Below, one piece after another: positions 1-11,205 of a DNA stretch of 64,000 nt (positions are counted from its first letter, which is position 1; each line of letters opens with the position of its first letter). Made by a program: the position numbers and the translations under genes. The DNA is from Cycas panzhihuaensis. Its lineage: Eukaryota > Cycadophyta. The notes under the pieces were generated by a model that was not told the DNA's origin, did no database searches, and saw only the letters and a program-made list of their open reading frames with translations. The stretch is from the NCBI GenBank assembly GCA_023213395.1, contig CM041465.1:53761741-53825740 (forward strand), given 5' to 3'.

Positions 1-205
1 GGATACTCAACACACACACGTGCATATGTGTGTGTGTGTGTGTGTGTGTGTTTGATAATTATACCTAGTATATCATGGATTAATTTATTAATCAAACATC
101 TTAGAACTCTTTTACAAGGCATCATTGTGTGTAATCTTAGAGACTATCACCCTCTAATTGGTGAACCATTCCCCGATCTCTATGGTTGACCTATATGGAA
201 CACCA
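1..205 (+). mobile_element. 3' part of a T-family LTR, truncated by the window edge
   Basis: This matches the LTR at 41691-41986 almost base for base from its GGATACTCAACAC block onward, so the window begins about 80 bases into the LTR. It contains a (CA)n stretch facing a (TG)n stretch (about 11-51), also present in the other copy, and ends in CACCA just before a primer-binding site. Orientation is plus. The element body continues right into the leader at 222-1135. Confidence 0.75.
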
Positions 206-209
206 TAAG

Positions 210-221
210 TAGTATCAGAGC
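210..221 (+). other. Primer-binding site of the left T-family element
   Basis: TAGTATCAGAGC differs by one base from TGGTATCAGAGC, the complement of the plant initiator-tRNA-Met 3' end. It lies four bases after the LTR end, the same spacing as in the sister copy (41987-41990). Confidence 0.7.
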
Positions 222-1135
222 ATCAATCTTTCTTACGGAAAAAAATAATATAAAAAAGAAAAGTAAATAAATGAATAAGTAACTATGTTCCATTAAACTC
301 TATACACAATGCTATTTCATAATATCCTATGTCTGACTTAGTATAATTAAAGATCATAATTATTGATGGTATAACACATCATTATTTTTTATTATCCCAA
401 CCATATATCACACTCTTAATTACTGTCCCAATTAAATCTTATTCTTCTTATCAGTGCAAATCCTTAGATAAAAGTCAAAATGATTATCATTAATTATAGA
501 AAGTGTGATATTACCCCTTTAGTAGGGATAGAATGAATAGGCTTAGAAGTCCTCATCTATGTATCTCTAGTACACCAATGCCCATGATTAAATTATGCAT
601 ACAATAATAAATAAATAAAAGGAGAAGAATAGTGCATAACTAAGAATTTTACTCAATGCCCAAGTTTTGTAACACAAAAGCCTATAGAAGGTCATATATA
701 AAGATTAGAAATTTTCAACATAAATTAATCAATAACATCTCAATGTTTTCATCTTTTTATAGTGGTTTATACATCATGAGTGTTTTCGTACCATCACACT
801 ATTACCAATTCTATTCCTAGGGGGATGAGAAAGACAAGTATATTTAGGGTTGAATATAGTGAATTATTATTCAATGCATACTACATTGACTATCTTAATT
901 CCTATATAAAACAAATAGATAAGTAAAATTGAGTAGAAAGCTAAATTAAGAGCATAGCAAGATTTCACTATCCATGTAATGACATGTAGTTATGAGTTTA
1001 TCAAGTTCACTCTATTTCTTTTAAAAGGAAACAATAATGAAGCATATAAAGTCTATTATTTTTACCCTTTTCTATTCATGTATCTTATTTATAAGGAAAA
1101 ATCAAGCAAAGAATCAAAGAATAACATAAAACAAG
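222..1135 (+). mobile_element. Leader/internal region of the left T-family element
   Basis: It is collinear with 42003 to about 42690 over roughly 700 bases, with many point differences. Shared blocks include AGAATGAATAGGCTTA and the segment reading CATTCCTAG then GGGATGAGAAAGACAAG. After about position 930 the two copies diverge. No reading frame here resembles gag or pol; the small frame at 979-1188 has no recognisable motif. The solo LTR at 1136 is inserted at its right end. Confidence 0.6.
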
Positions 1136-1817
1136 TGTTGAGAAAACTAGGTCCTAATAACCAGAAACAACCACTAAGATCTAAATAATTTTGTAACTAG
1201 TTATAAAAATTGAAACTAAAATTTAACATGCAAGTTCTTAAATTAGAGATAATATAATAAATAAATTAGAAAGCTAAAGCATTGCATATGCACCAAATAT
1301 AATGTGGTAAAACCCTAGTAGTATGTTTGGGAAAGATCCACATAGGAAAGGTATCAATCTTTATTATCCAAGAATGGAGAAATGTATATAATCTGTAACA
1401 GAATGCACACAGCAACAACAACCAGTTGCTTTCTCTCAACACAGTACATATAATACATTGAATACCATCAACTCAATGAAAAAACAACCTAAATTGGGCT
1501 ATATGAGAGAGTCATATAAGGCATGAATCTTGACCATCAAATCTGGGGTATTTTGAATGAATGACCTTGATTCTCTTTATAATTTAGTATGTTTTATAGT
1601 GCTAGCTTTTTGGGTCAGGGGATACCATGTTTGAACCCCCTCTTTGCACAAGGGGGAGGGGCAGCAGGGGGGGCGTACTTCCAATGCGCCCCACACCCCC
1701 TAGCCAAGGGGGGCTCCCGCCACCTTTGGGTCCCCCCGTAAAAGTTTGGGGAGAAAACTACATTGTCAACTTGTTAAAGTTTTTACCTCTAAAACATTAT
1801 TATCACATTATCTAATA
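1136..1817. mobile_element. Solo LTR, copy 1 (family R)
   Basis: The whole 682-bp unit is repeated at 24799-25079 plus 31302-31679. It starts TGTTGAG, ends TCTAATA, and is flanked by ACAAG (1131-1135) and ACAAC (1818-1822), a 5-bp target duplication with one mismatch. No primer-binding site or polypurine tract lies beside it, so it is best read as a solo LTR left by recombination between the two LTRs of a full element. Its 3' part (1640-1745) is rich in C and G runs. Orientation relative to transcription is unknown. Confidence 0.75.
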
Positions 1818-1822
1818 ACAAC

Positions 1823-2291
1823 CATAAGAATTCTCTATATAAATGATAATGTTTATGCCTTAGAATAGAAATCTCCCTTTAAGTGACCAATATTTCACCA
1901 ATTGTTTCCTTTAAAATAAATAACAAGAGGGAAAAACTAAGAAAAGATCATAAATTTATCATCAAGAAGGGGTTAAGGCAAAAATCTCTTAGGAAATTTG
2001 GGTCACTATAGTGAATGAGAAAGAGTAGTTATGTATTAAAATAAAGAGAAAGATCTCTCTTAATAATAGACAACTCCTTTTATTCCCATAAAAGGTAACC
2101 TTTTAGCCAAGACTTGCGCAAGGGGAAAATGCAATCACAAGTAATACTAAAGTAAAATAAGGAATAAAGCATAATCTAAGCACAAAATCATTAAGAAAGT
2201 CTTAGAAAAGTAAGGGAGAATGGTAGAAAAGAATTATTAGACTTCTTAAAAGAGTATTAAAGTCTGAAATCAAAATTTATAATAGATAAAA
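1823..2291. other. Unresolved AT-rich sequence between solo LTR and E2
   Basis: No coding frame, RNA gene or repeat was recognised. It was joined to 16594 before E2 inserted, as shown by the TAAAA duplication at 2287-2291 and 16589-16593. Confidence 0.5.
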
Positions 2292-2652
2292 TGTTGGGAT
2301 AATACCCAATGTTCCTACATCAATGTATACCTATGGCCTCTCAAAGCCACTTTGGGCCTCCCTAGGTCACCTCAGGCCAACTAGTAGCCACCACCAGTCA
2401 CCTAAGGAGTAGATGCATCCATATTAAGGTATGCATTTATTTATTATTTTTTATTTTTTAATATTATTTTGAATTTAGGATATGTTAGGTTGAGGTGCTT
2501 GCTACCTCTCTAAAATTACTAATAAATGGAATGGGAATATCTCCCTGGTATTTTTTAACACCACCTACATATCAATCAAGAATATTAACTTACTCTTGCA
2601 AACCATGCACTCATTATTATGAATGATCCTACTCTACACCTCACTTCCATCA
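2292..2652 (+). repeat. 5' LTR of E2
   Basis: It starts TGTTGGGATAATACCC and ends TTCCATCA. It pairs with 16228-16588, which has the same length and whose first bases have mutated from TG to TA. The two differ at dozens of sites. Confidence 0.9.
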
Positions 2653-2654
2653 TT

Positions 2655-2666
2655 TGGTATTAGAGT
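2655..2666 (+). other. Primer-binding site of E2
   Basis: TGGTATTAGAGT, two bases after the LTR end, is close to the initiator-tRNA-Met site TGGTATCAGAGC with two differences. Confidence 0.75.
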
Positions 2667-3675
2667 GAGCATTTGGTGGTGGACATGAGTTATAATACTT
2701 CTCCATGGTTGTTTTGGTATGAATTGATATTATTTAGTCAAAGGGTATTCAAACTATAGAGAATTTTTTAATATTTCATTATATTATGTTATTTTTCCAT
2801 TATTTATTTTTGGAACCATTAGTGGTCATTTTAGAACTAGTTCATATACCTCCTACATTGCTTAGAATTATTATATATGACTACTTGTTCTACTCACAAT
2901 TGAGTCATCTATCTTTTGGAAAAAATCTCACTATTTTTTGTTGATTGTGTTGAGAGATATCACTCTTGGAGTCAACATATGTCTATTTTTAGCTTGTTTT
3001 ACTCTATAGCTTTGTTCTAACTCTGCAGGTGACCATTCTCATGAAATTTTACCATCTTTGATCTACAAAATGTATCTAGCTATGTCTCAAATTTCATGAG
3101 AATCTATGCATCCAACAAGAAGTTTGAATCAACTGAACCCGTGTATCTAGTGTTTTCCTTATTCTTTCTTCATTTTTTTCACTTTTAAGATTTTTTTTTT
3201 GAAATTTTTTTATGATTTGGGCCCATGAAGTTGGGTGTCCCTATTTAATAAGTAAAATAAGAGTTTTTTGGGCTACATTTAGTAGGCATCTTTCTCGTAT
3301 TTACCCTTTGTTCCTCCATTGAAACTCTGCTGGCTTATGCATATCATTCAACTTGGTGCCTCTTCTCAATGTGTTTTCTTCTATTTTCAGTGATTAAATG
3401 CTCAATATAAAGCTATGGATGAGTTTTCCCCTCATCACAGTAGAGATTCAAAGTTGTTAGATCGATTATCTATGATTTATTTTGTTGTTATGCCTCTCTA
3501 CATCTCTACGAAGGTCACATGGCCATAGCCATTTAAAAATATCAAAATTTATATATTTTTTAATTATTAAATCAAGCTTATTTTATATTCAAAGTTTATA
3601 ATATTTTGAGAAATTTAATTAGTATTCATAAGATTTCAAATTCAGTGTATAAAAGGACTTAGCCCCCTTTGTTCT
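2667..3675 (+). other. E2 internal sequence left of the E1 insertion, no gag recognised
   Basis: Stops occur in all frames and no zinc knuckle or gag motif is seen. A short open stretch from an ATG at 3416 follows a pyrimidine tract ending in TTTTCAG (about 3378-3390), which looks like a splice acceptor. That is only suggestive. Confidence 0.4.
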
Positions 3676-4126
3676 TGTTAGGATTATTAATGTTAATTTT
3701 ATTTTATTGTTATGTTATATTTATGTCACATGTGTAGATAAATATTTAAGTGATTCAAAGGTTTAATATTAAAAGTTTATGTTACTATTTAATTATTATG
3801 TGAAGGTCATTGAAATGCGTAACTGCCCATTTCAACGAACCTTTCTTGTTATAAATACCCTCTCCTAGATTTAAGGAGGTGGTTTCGAGAATCTAGGGGG
3901 TTGTCCAAAGCCTATTTCAAAGGAAGGTTTGTTGTATTTAGATGGTATCTTTATTAAGGTCTTTGTATAGTTTCTGATATTAATAAATTATAGATTAGGA
4001 GGTGGTTTTTCTTCCCTAAAAGGGCTTTTCCACCTAGAAAAACCTATGTACGTGTGCAATGTCTATTAACCCATGTTTACTTGACTTCTTGATCTTATGA
4101 CATTATGCATGGTACTTATTATGACA
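3676..4126 (+). repeat. 5' LTR of E1
   Basis: This 451-bp LTR, TGTTAGG to ATGACA, contains TATAAATACC at about 3851, a likely TATA box. It pairs with 10760-11200. Confidence 0.92.
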
Positions 4127-4138
4127 TGGTATTAGAGC
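4127..4138 (+). other. Primer-binding site of E1
   Basis: TGGTATTAGAGC directly abuts the LTR and has one mismatch to the initiator-tRNA-Met complement. The captured gene fragment starts only a few bases further on. Confidence 0.88.
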
Positions 4139-4140
4139 TA

Positions 4141-4840
<700 letters not shown>

Positions 4841-5276
4841 CAATTGCAATATGTGTTATCTGCGTGGCAATGGATCAAATCCCCAATCTAATGCTTTGAT
4901 TGTAAAGATGAAAAGAAACAACCAAGCTTGTTAGGAAGAGATTCTTAGGGCATGTAACCGATTACATAAAGAAGCAACCTTTAGAGAGTATCTTTGACGG
5001 AGTGACATGAGGCTAAAGAGAATCCTGCCAAAGAGACACTAATGAAGCTTAATCGTTAGGGGTTTATTGCCACAGACTAGATGCCATTGAAGCTTTAATG
5101 TCAACTAAGGAATCGCCATTCATCTTAACCTACAACCAGTCAAAATTCGAAAGGTGTCGCCACAGGTAGCGTTTCACCTTCTTACCCCCCCCCCCTCCTC
5201 CTTCAGACTCAAAACTATTTTTTAATTTAACTTTCTTTAACAAATCTAAAACAACGGCCAGGTTTACCCGTATTTT

Positions 5277-5343
<67 letters not shown>
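5277..5343. repeat. (TA)n microsatellite
   Basis: About 33 uninterrupted TA units. Such tracts are self-complementary and prone to extrusion and slippage. Confidence 0.95.
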
Positions 5344-5345
<2 letters not shown>

Positions 5346-5712
5346 CTAAGATATAAACCTTAGGCTAAAAACATTTAATTTTAACCCTTCCCTTTTTTAT
5401 TTTTAAACATTATAATATTTAGTTTATAAATTAAAATTAACCCTTTCTTATTTATATTAACTACTACATTCTTACTTCATTCTCCCCCCCCTCACACTTC
5501 ATTAATTAATTTTTTCCATTATAAGTGATATATAAACAAATGCCCTCCCCAACTACATTGTTTAATGTCAAATTAATCCTCCTTATACTTCTTTTAATGT
5601 TGACATAAATCTTCCTTACACTTTTAAATTTAACCCTCTACTTTTATTATATTTTAAATTTAATCAATACACCTCTTCTTAATTACTTTTTTGTTGTTAA
5701 AATTAAACCCCT

Positions 5713-5715
<3 letters not shown>

Positions 5716-5758
<43 letters not shown>

Positions 5759-5815
5759 TATAGATATATAGATATATAGATATGTATGTATGTATGTATG
5801 TATGTATATATGTAG
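5716..5815. repeat. Compound microsatellite TA / CA / GATA-like / GTAT
   Basis: Successive runs of TA, CA, ATAGAT and GTAT units adjoin without spacers, typical of slippage-driven growth. Confidence 0.9.
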
Positions 5816-6501
5816 TGCAAATTAAGCCTAATTAACTTTAGGCTAAAACTTCTTTAACATTATATTCATCTTAGAGCAATTAAAATAAACCAACCACTAT
5901 ATACAATACACATATTGATTAGGACATTAACCCTTTTTTATTACCCTCACTACAGTGTTTTCCACTATAAAATAATACCTCTTTAATATATTAATATTTT
6001 TTCTAATTAAATTCTATTTTTTAATCAATAAAAACTTTTTATAAACTTTATTAAATATTTAGAAATTAAATATCTTTCAACACTAGAATTATAGTTATGT
6101 TTTTTATTTTGTTGATTTAATAAACAAATCAATAAAATTTTCTTTTTTAAAATTAATATATCTTTTTTACTGCATTATTATTTTACAAACTATTGCTTGC
6201 TAATTATAAATCAACAAACCTTTATCTTATTCATATCTATCTCTCAAAACAATAAAATCAGAATATAAATACTTTAGTTATAAAAATTATTTTAACTAAA
6301 CACTTACTTTGTTAAGGGGGACTATTAATTTTTTAGAAAAGAGGAACATGTAATTCTTTTTAGAGGAAAGGTATTCAGTTTTTTAAATATGCATATGAAA
6401 TGTTAATCTAATGTTTGGTAACTTTTCTAAGTGATTATTTTTTCACATACACTTATATTCTCCAATCTCTAATCAACCTTACAATTCCCAATACGGCTCT
6501 A

Positions 6502-7470
6502 ATGCCAGGGACAACCACTTACATTCTAATTCTAGTGTTAACCAGCTCAAACTATGCCGACTGAAGGAATCACATATCCCATTAGCTTAAACAACAAAAG
6601 ATATGGCGATATGTAATAGGTGAATTTAAAAAACTAACTAATGAAACTTTAGAAAGTTATATGGTATATTTGATGAACTTAGATTCAGCCCTAGGCACCA
6701 TCCTGAACTCACTTTCACTAGAAATTAGTTGGCAGTTCTCTGAAATAGACAATCTAGCCACTATCTGGAACACTCTTAAGGAGAAATATGATAAGGTGGA
6801 CATACATCAATTGTCTATTCTAGAACACCAATTGTATGACCTTAATTATGATGATTTCTCCAAAGTTGAAGACTTTTTATCTAAAATTTAACTAATCAAC
6901 AAAGACCTAGGTAACAGTATTAAAACTAAAACTAAAGTAGGTGATGTTGAACAAATAATCACATACACTAAAGATGACGATACACTTGTTCATCTTACTA
7001 TAAACAAATTATCAAAACATTTTAATTTCTTTAAAACTACTGGACAACAAGCTGGCAATCCTCTTATAACTTTTAATCAGTGGAAAAATCAACTGATAGA
7101 ATATCAAACAATGTTAATTCAAATAGGAATATTAAAAGATCCTTCCTAGGCTTTGTTTTCCAAAACTAAGGCACAAAATAAAAACAAACATTAGAATAAC
7201 TTTAACAGTAATCCAAAATTCTAGAAACCTCATAGAGGTTCACCTCCTAACTCCCAAAATAATATTAAGTATTCTAGTCTATCTAAACATTAGAATACTT
7301 CTAATTAGTCCTTTCCTAATCAAAATAATATAAATCCTTCTCAAAACACTAGTTATACCTATTATCATAAAAGATGCCATACTATTGATGTCTGTAGAAG
7401 TAGAATAGCTTTGGAAGCATAGAAAACTTCCAAGGGATTGCAAAATTGACCTTAATCCTCACTACAAATC
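6502..7470 (+). pseudogene. E1 gag
   Basis: From the ATG at 6502 the frame reads LTSSNYAD then stop, RNHISH, and KIWRYVIGEFKK, the conserved start of copia gag (family form NYxxWxxxI). A 76-residue open piece (6661-6891) covers the UBN2-type capsid domain. A degraded CCHC knuckle is readable near 7354-7392 (KRCHTIDVC). Gag packages the element RNA into cytoplasmic particles. It has several in-frame stops and is non-functional. The frame continues into protease, as in typical copia. Confidence 0.8.
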
Positions 7471-7539
7471 TGACAACAAACTCATAATCATTCTCTAATG
7501 GTAACAACTTCTACATTTGTTTCTCTAACTAATCAACCA

Positions 7540-7790
7540 ACATAATGGATACTTGACTTTGGTGCATCCCATCACATGATAAGACACTAGAAAAATTTAT
7601 CCACTTATCAATTTGAAACTAACTTTGAACAAGATATTTCTTTTAGAAGTGGAACTCAACTTAAAGTAAAAAGATCAGGTGATGTTATTTTGAAAGACGG
7701 TTTAATCAAGGGCATCTTCTATGTACCTGGTTTGTTACCAAACCTACTCTCTGTTTACCAAATTTGCTAGAAATACCTTGTCGTTGAATT
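7540..7790 (+). pseudogene. E1 aspartic protease
   Basis: WILDFGASHHM at 7546 corresponds to the family motif W(L/I)xDSGAxxHM. The catalytic Asp is kept and the following Ser is Phe. Downstream GIFYVPGL and NLLSV match the usual protease tail. It would cut the Gag-Pol polyprotein. It is in the same frame as gag. Confidence 0.85.
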
Positions 7791-7929
7791 CTAAAAAGAT
7801 AAATTTATTATTAAAGAACCATTAAATAAATTTAAACGTATTGCCTCTAGACCTATTGATCATAGTATAGGTCTCTATAGTTTAACAAGTTTACAAAATA
7901 ATAAAACAAAACCCTTCAATGCCTTTATA

Positions 7930-8830
7930 GCTAAATCTGACTTAGTCAATAAACTATGGCATGCATGATTTAGCCATACTAGTTATCGCAAACTTCAATA
8001 CCTAGAAAGACATGACATGGTTGATGGTCTTCTATCATTAAACATTATTTATAGTGTCTGTGAAGCTTATGTAATAGGTAAGCAACACATGGATCCTTAT
8101 CCACATAAAACTCAATTCAGAGTAAAAGTTCCACTTGAACTTGTTCACTCTAACATATGTGGACTATTTCATGTAACATCATACTCTGGCTCTCATTATT
8201 TTATTATATTTATTGATGATTTTTCTAGAAAATATTAGGTATATATACTTAAGACACGTAGTCAAGTATTTGATATCTTCACAGAATTCAAAACAGTTAT
8301 TGAAAACCAATTAAACTCAAAAATTAAAACTTTTAGATCTGATAATACTAAGGAATACTTAAGTGGCAAATCCACTTCCTTCAATAAGAAGTATGAAATT
8401 CAATTTCAGCATTCCGTTGCATACATTCCTTAGTAAAATGATGTTGTTAAACGTAAGAATTGCACTCTTGTTAAGATGACTTGTTGTATGTTACATGCAA
8501 AGAACCTTGACCTAAAGTTGTGGGCAGAAGCAATTAACTGCTCCAACTATCTTCTAAATTGCTTACCTAGTAAATGCTTACAAAACATTACTTTAGAACA
8601 AAAGAGGTCTGGAAGAAAACCCTTAGTCAATCATTTATGAATCTTTAGAAGTATTATGTGGGTATAGGTTCCCAAAGAAAAACGTAAGAAACTATATCCT
8701 AAGAGTCAAAAATACATCTTCATTGGATATAGAAAAGAAAGTAAAGCCTATAGACGTTTGGATACAGTCACGCATCAAATTTTAATTTTGCGTAATATAA
8801 TATTTGATGAAGAAGGATCTTCTTTAACTC
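7930..8830 (+). pseudogene. E1 pre-integrase and integrase
   Basis: The GAG-pre-integrase segment (LERHDMVDGL, then CEAYVIGKQH) is followed by the integrase core. The three catalytic acids are expected in HSD, SDN and VVER contexts. Here they read HSNICG (Asp to Asn), RSDNTKEY (kept) and NDVVKRKN (Glu to Lys). A 73-residue open piece (8017-8238) includes IIFIDDFSRKY. The C-terminal part (FIGYRKESKAYR) is recognisable to 8770. With two of three acids lost it cannot integrate DNA. Confidence 0.87.
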
Positions 8831-9219
8831 TACTTGTGTAGAACTTCCAGTTGAAAATCTGTTAACCAACACATATTTGGTTGACCCCTCTAACAAACAA
8901 GTTGATCCTAAAATTATAGAATCTTTATCTACTCAAGTCTAGAATTGGACTCTATCTGAATCTACTGAAATAAACTCTTCTTATCAAGCTAGCTCCTTAG
9001 CTCAACCTATATCTATAGAAATAATAACTAACAAATAACCTATATGGGCAAAGAAAATACTTGCTAATGCTGGATCTAATGTAGGTAATCCTTCAGATAC
9101 CAGGTGAACATATACCCAAAAATTACATGCTAACTATGCTTTAATGGCCAAAATAATAGACAACAATGATCCTAAAACCTTTAAACAAGCTAGCAATAAT
9201 CTTGTATGATAGGAAGCTA

Positions 9220-9990
9220 TGCAAGTTGAATTTGATGCTTTAAACAAAAATTCAACTTAGGATCTCATAACACTCCCACTAGGAAAAAATGTAGTTGACT
9301 GTAAATAAGTTTATAAAATAAAATACAACTTAATAGGTGCAGTTGAAAAGTATAAAGCTCGCCTAGTCACAAAAGGAGTTTCTCAAATTAATGGCATAGA
9401 TTATAACAAAATCTTTGCCCCTGTTGCAAAGATGAATACGATTAAAATAAGTATTGCTCTTGCAGCCAAGTTTAGTTGGGAAATCCATCAAATGGATATA
9501 AAGAGTGTATTTCTGAATGGTGATCTCAAAGAAGAGATCTACATGTCTCAGGCACCTGGCTTTATTGATAATCCTAATCTAGTTTGTAAACTAAATAAAT
9601 CTATTTATGGATTAAAACAAGCTCCTTGAGCTTGGTACACTAAAGTTGATGATTATCTAATTCAAATTGGATACATTAGATGTATTAGTGATCCAAATCT
9701 TTATTTCAAACATGAAAACAAAAATATTACCATTTTAATCATATATGTTGATGATATCATCATCACTAGATCATCAACAAATAACATTTATCACTTAAAA
9801 ACTACTTTAGTGAATAAATTTGAAATGACCGATGTAAGTCTCCTACATTATTTTTTGGAATTACAAATTTATCAACATGATTCAAAAATAACTATATCCC
9901 AACCAAAATATATTTTATACTTAATTAAATGGTTTAACATAGAAAATGCTAAACTCGTCTTTAATCTGTTATAATCAGGAGTAAAACTAT
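9220..9990 (+). pseudogene. E1 reverse transcriptase
   Basis: It reads [41 protein letters not shown] and the catalytic YVDD at 9744-9755. The best-kept open stretch is 9432-9629. The frame differs from gag, so at least one frameshift lies upstream. The active site is intact, but in-frame stops (for example after YGLKQAP) make it non-functional. Confidence 0.92.
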
Positions 9991-10229
9991 CTACTGATTG
10001 CTCCATTCCTTTATGTGATCTAACCTTATATAGGTAACTTATTGGTAGTCTTATTTATTTAACTCATACCTGCCCTAATATATCTTATGTTGTTACTTTA
10101 TGTTCATACTATATGCAAAAGCCACATGAATCATATTAGAAAGTTGCTAAACATATACTTTGATATCCTAAAAACACTATTTTTTATGGACTAACTTATC
10201 ATTCTTGCAGTAAACCTTTAACCTTAACT

Positions 10230-10720
10230 AGATATACTGATTCAGATTGGGCAGGTGACACAAACGATCGTAAGTCTACATTAGGTTATGTATTTTTTCT
10301 AGATTCTTCACTCATTACTTAATCTAGTAAAAAAATGCAGCCACTTGCTCTATCAACAACTGAAGCTGAATATTGAGCACTCGTTAAAGCTAGCAAAGAA
10401 GCACTTTGGCTCAAATCTCTTCTAAATGAATTTGGTCTGTCCCCTAACTCTTCTATAGAACTTAAAGTTGATAATCAAGGTGCTATTCCTATTGCTATAA
10501 ATCTAGTCACACATTCTAGAACTAAACATATAGAATTATATTAACATTTTATTCATAATCTTGTTACTGATAATATTGTTCATTTATCTTATTATCCTAT
10601 AGATCTACAGGTTGTTAACATATTCACAAAGTCTTTGACTAAAGTCAAGTTTTTAAACCTATGAGATTTGTTAAAGATAAAAGAAGTCTCCATCAAACGG
10701 GGATCAATGTGATGAAGACC
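10230..10720 (+). pseudogene. E1 RNase H
   Basis: It reads YTDSDWAGD, DRKSTLGYVF, LALSTTEAEY followed by stop, VDNQGAI and SRTKHIEL, the conserved copia RNase H series, ending in VVNIFTKSLTKVKF just before the polypurine tract. Its role is to remove RNA from the RNA-DNA hybrid during reverse transcription. Stops interrupt it. Confidence 0.9.
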
Positions 10721-10749
10721 TTCTTTTTCTATATTATAAAAGCTAACAT

Positions 10750-10759
10750 TAAAGGGGGG
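10750..10759 (+). other. Polypurine tract of E1
   Basis: AAAGGGGGG directly precedes the 3' LTR and primes plus-strand synthesis. Confidence 0.9.
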
Positions 10760-11200
10760 TGTTAGGATTATTAATGTTAGTTTTATTTTATTATTATGTT
10801 ATATTTATGTCACATGTATAAATAAATATTTAAGTGATTCAAAGGTTTAATGTTAAAAGTTTATGTTACTATTTAATTATTATGTGAAGGTCATTAAAAT
10901 GCGCAACTGTCCATTTCAACGAACCTTTCTTGTTATAAATACCCTATCCTAGATTCAAGGAGGTGGTTTTGAGAATCTAGGGGGTTGTCCAAAGCCTATT
11001 TCAAAGGATGGTTTGTTATATTTAGAGGATATTTTTATTAAGGTCTTTATATAGTTTCTGATATTAATAAATTATAAATTATGAGGTGGTTTTTCTTCCC
11101 CATAAGGGGTTTTCCACCTGGCAAAACCTATGTATGTATGCAATGTCTGTTTACTTGACTTCTTGATCCTGTGACATTATGCATGATACCTATTCTGACA
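10760..11200 (+). repeat. 3' LTR of E1
   Basis: 441 bp, matching 3676-4126. It lacks a 10-base stretch of the 5' copy near its end. Confidence 0.92.
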
Positions 11201-11205
11201 ATTCT

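Larger units (their letters stand above)
4841..6500. other. AT-rich low-complexity segment between captured gene and E1 gag
   Basis: There is no plus-strand coding. A C tract lies near 5186-5197, followed by a (TA)n run and a compound microsatellite. GGAATCGCCA at 5109-5118 is the reverse complement of a tRNA-Arg-like primer-binding site (TGGCGATTCC), so a minus-strand LTR element may have contributed this part. It could equally be 5' sequence of the captured gene. E1 gag begins at its right edge. Confidence 0.45.

Noticed and set aside
5277-5815. Microsatellite cluster as a CRISPR-like or regulatory array
   Set aside because: Simple slippage repeats without spacers, in a plant nuclear context.
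6496-6507. GCTCTAATGCCA looks like an antisense initiator-tRNA-Met primer-binding site
   Set aside because: It overlaps the start of the E1 gag frame (ATG at 6502), no LTR lies beside it, and it has two mismatches. Probably chance.
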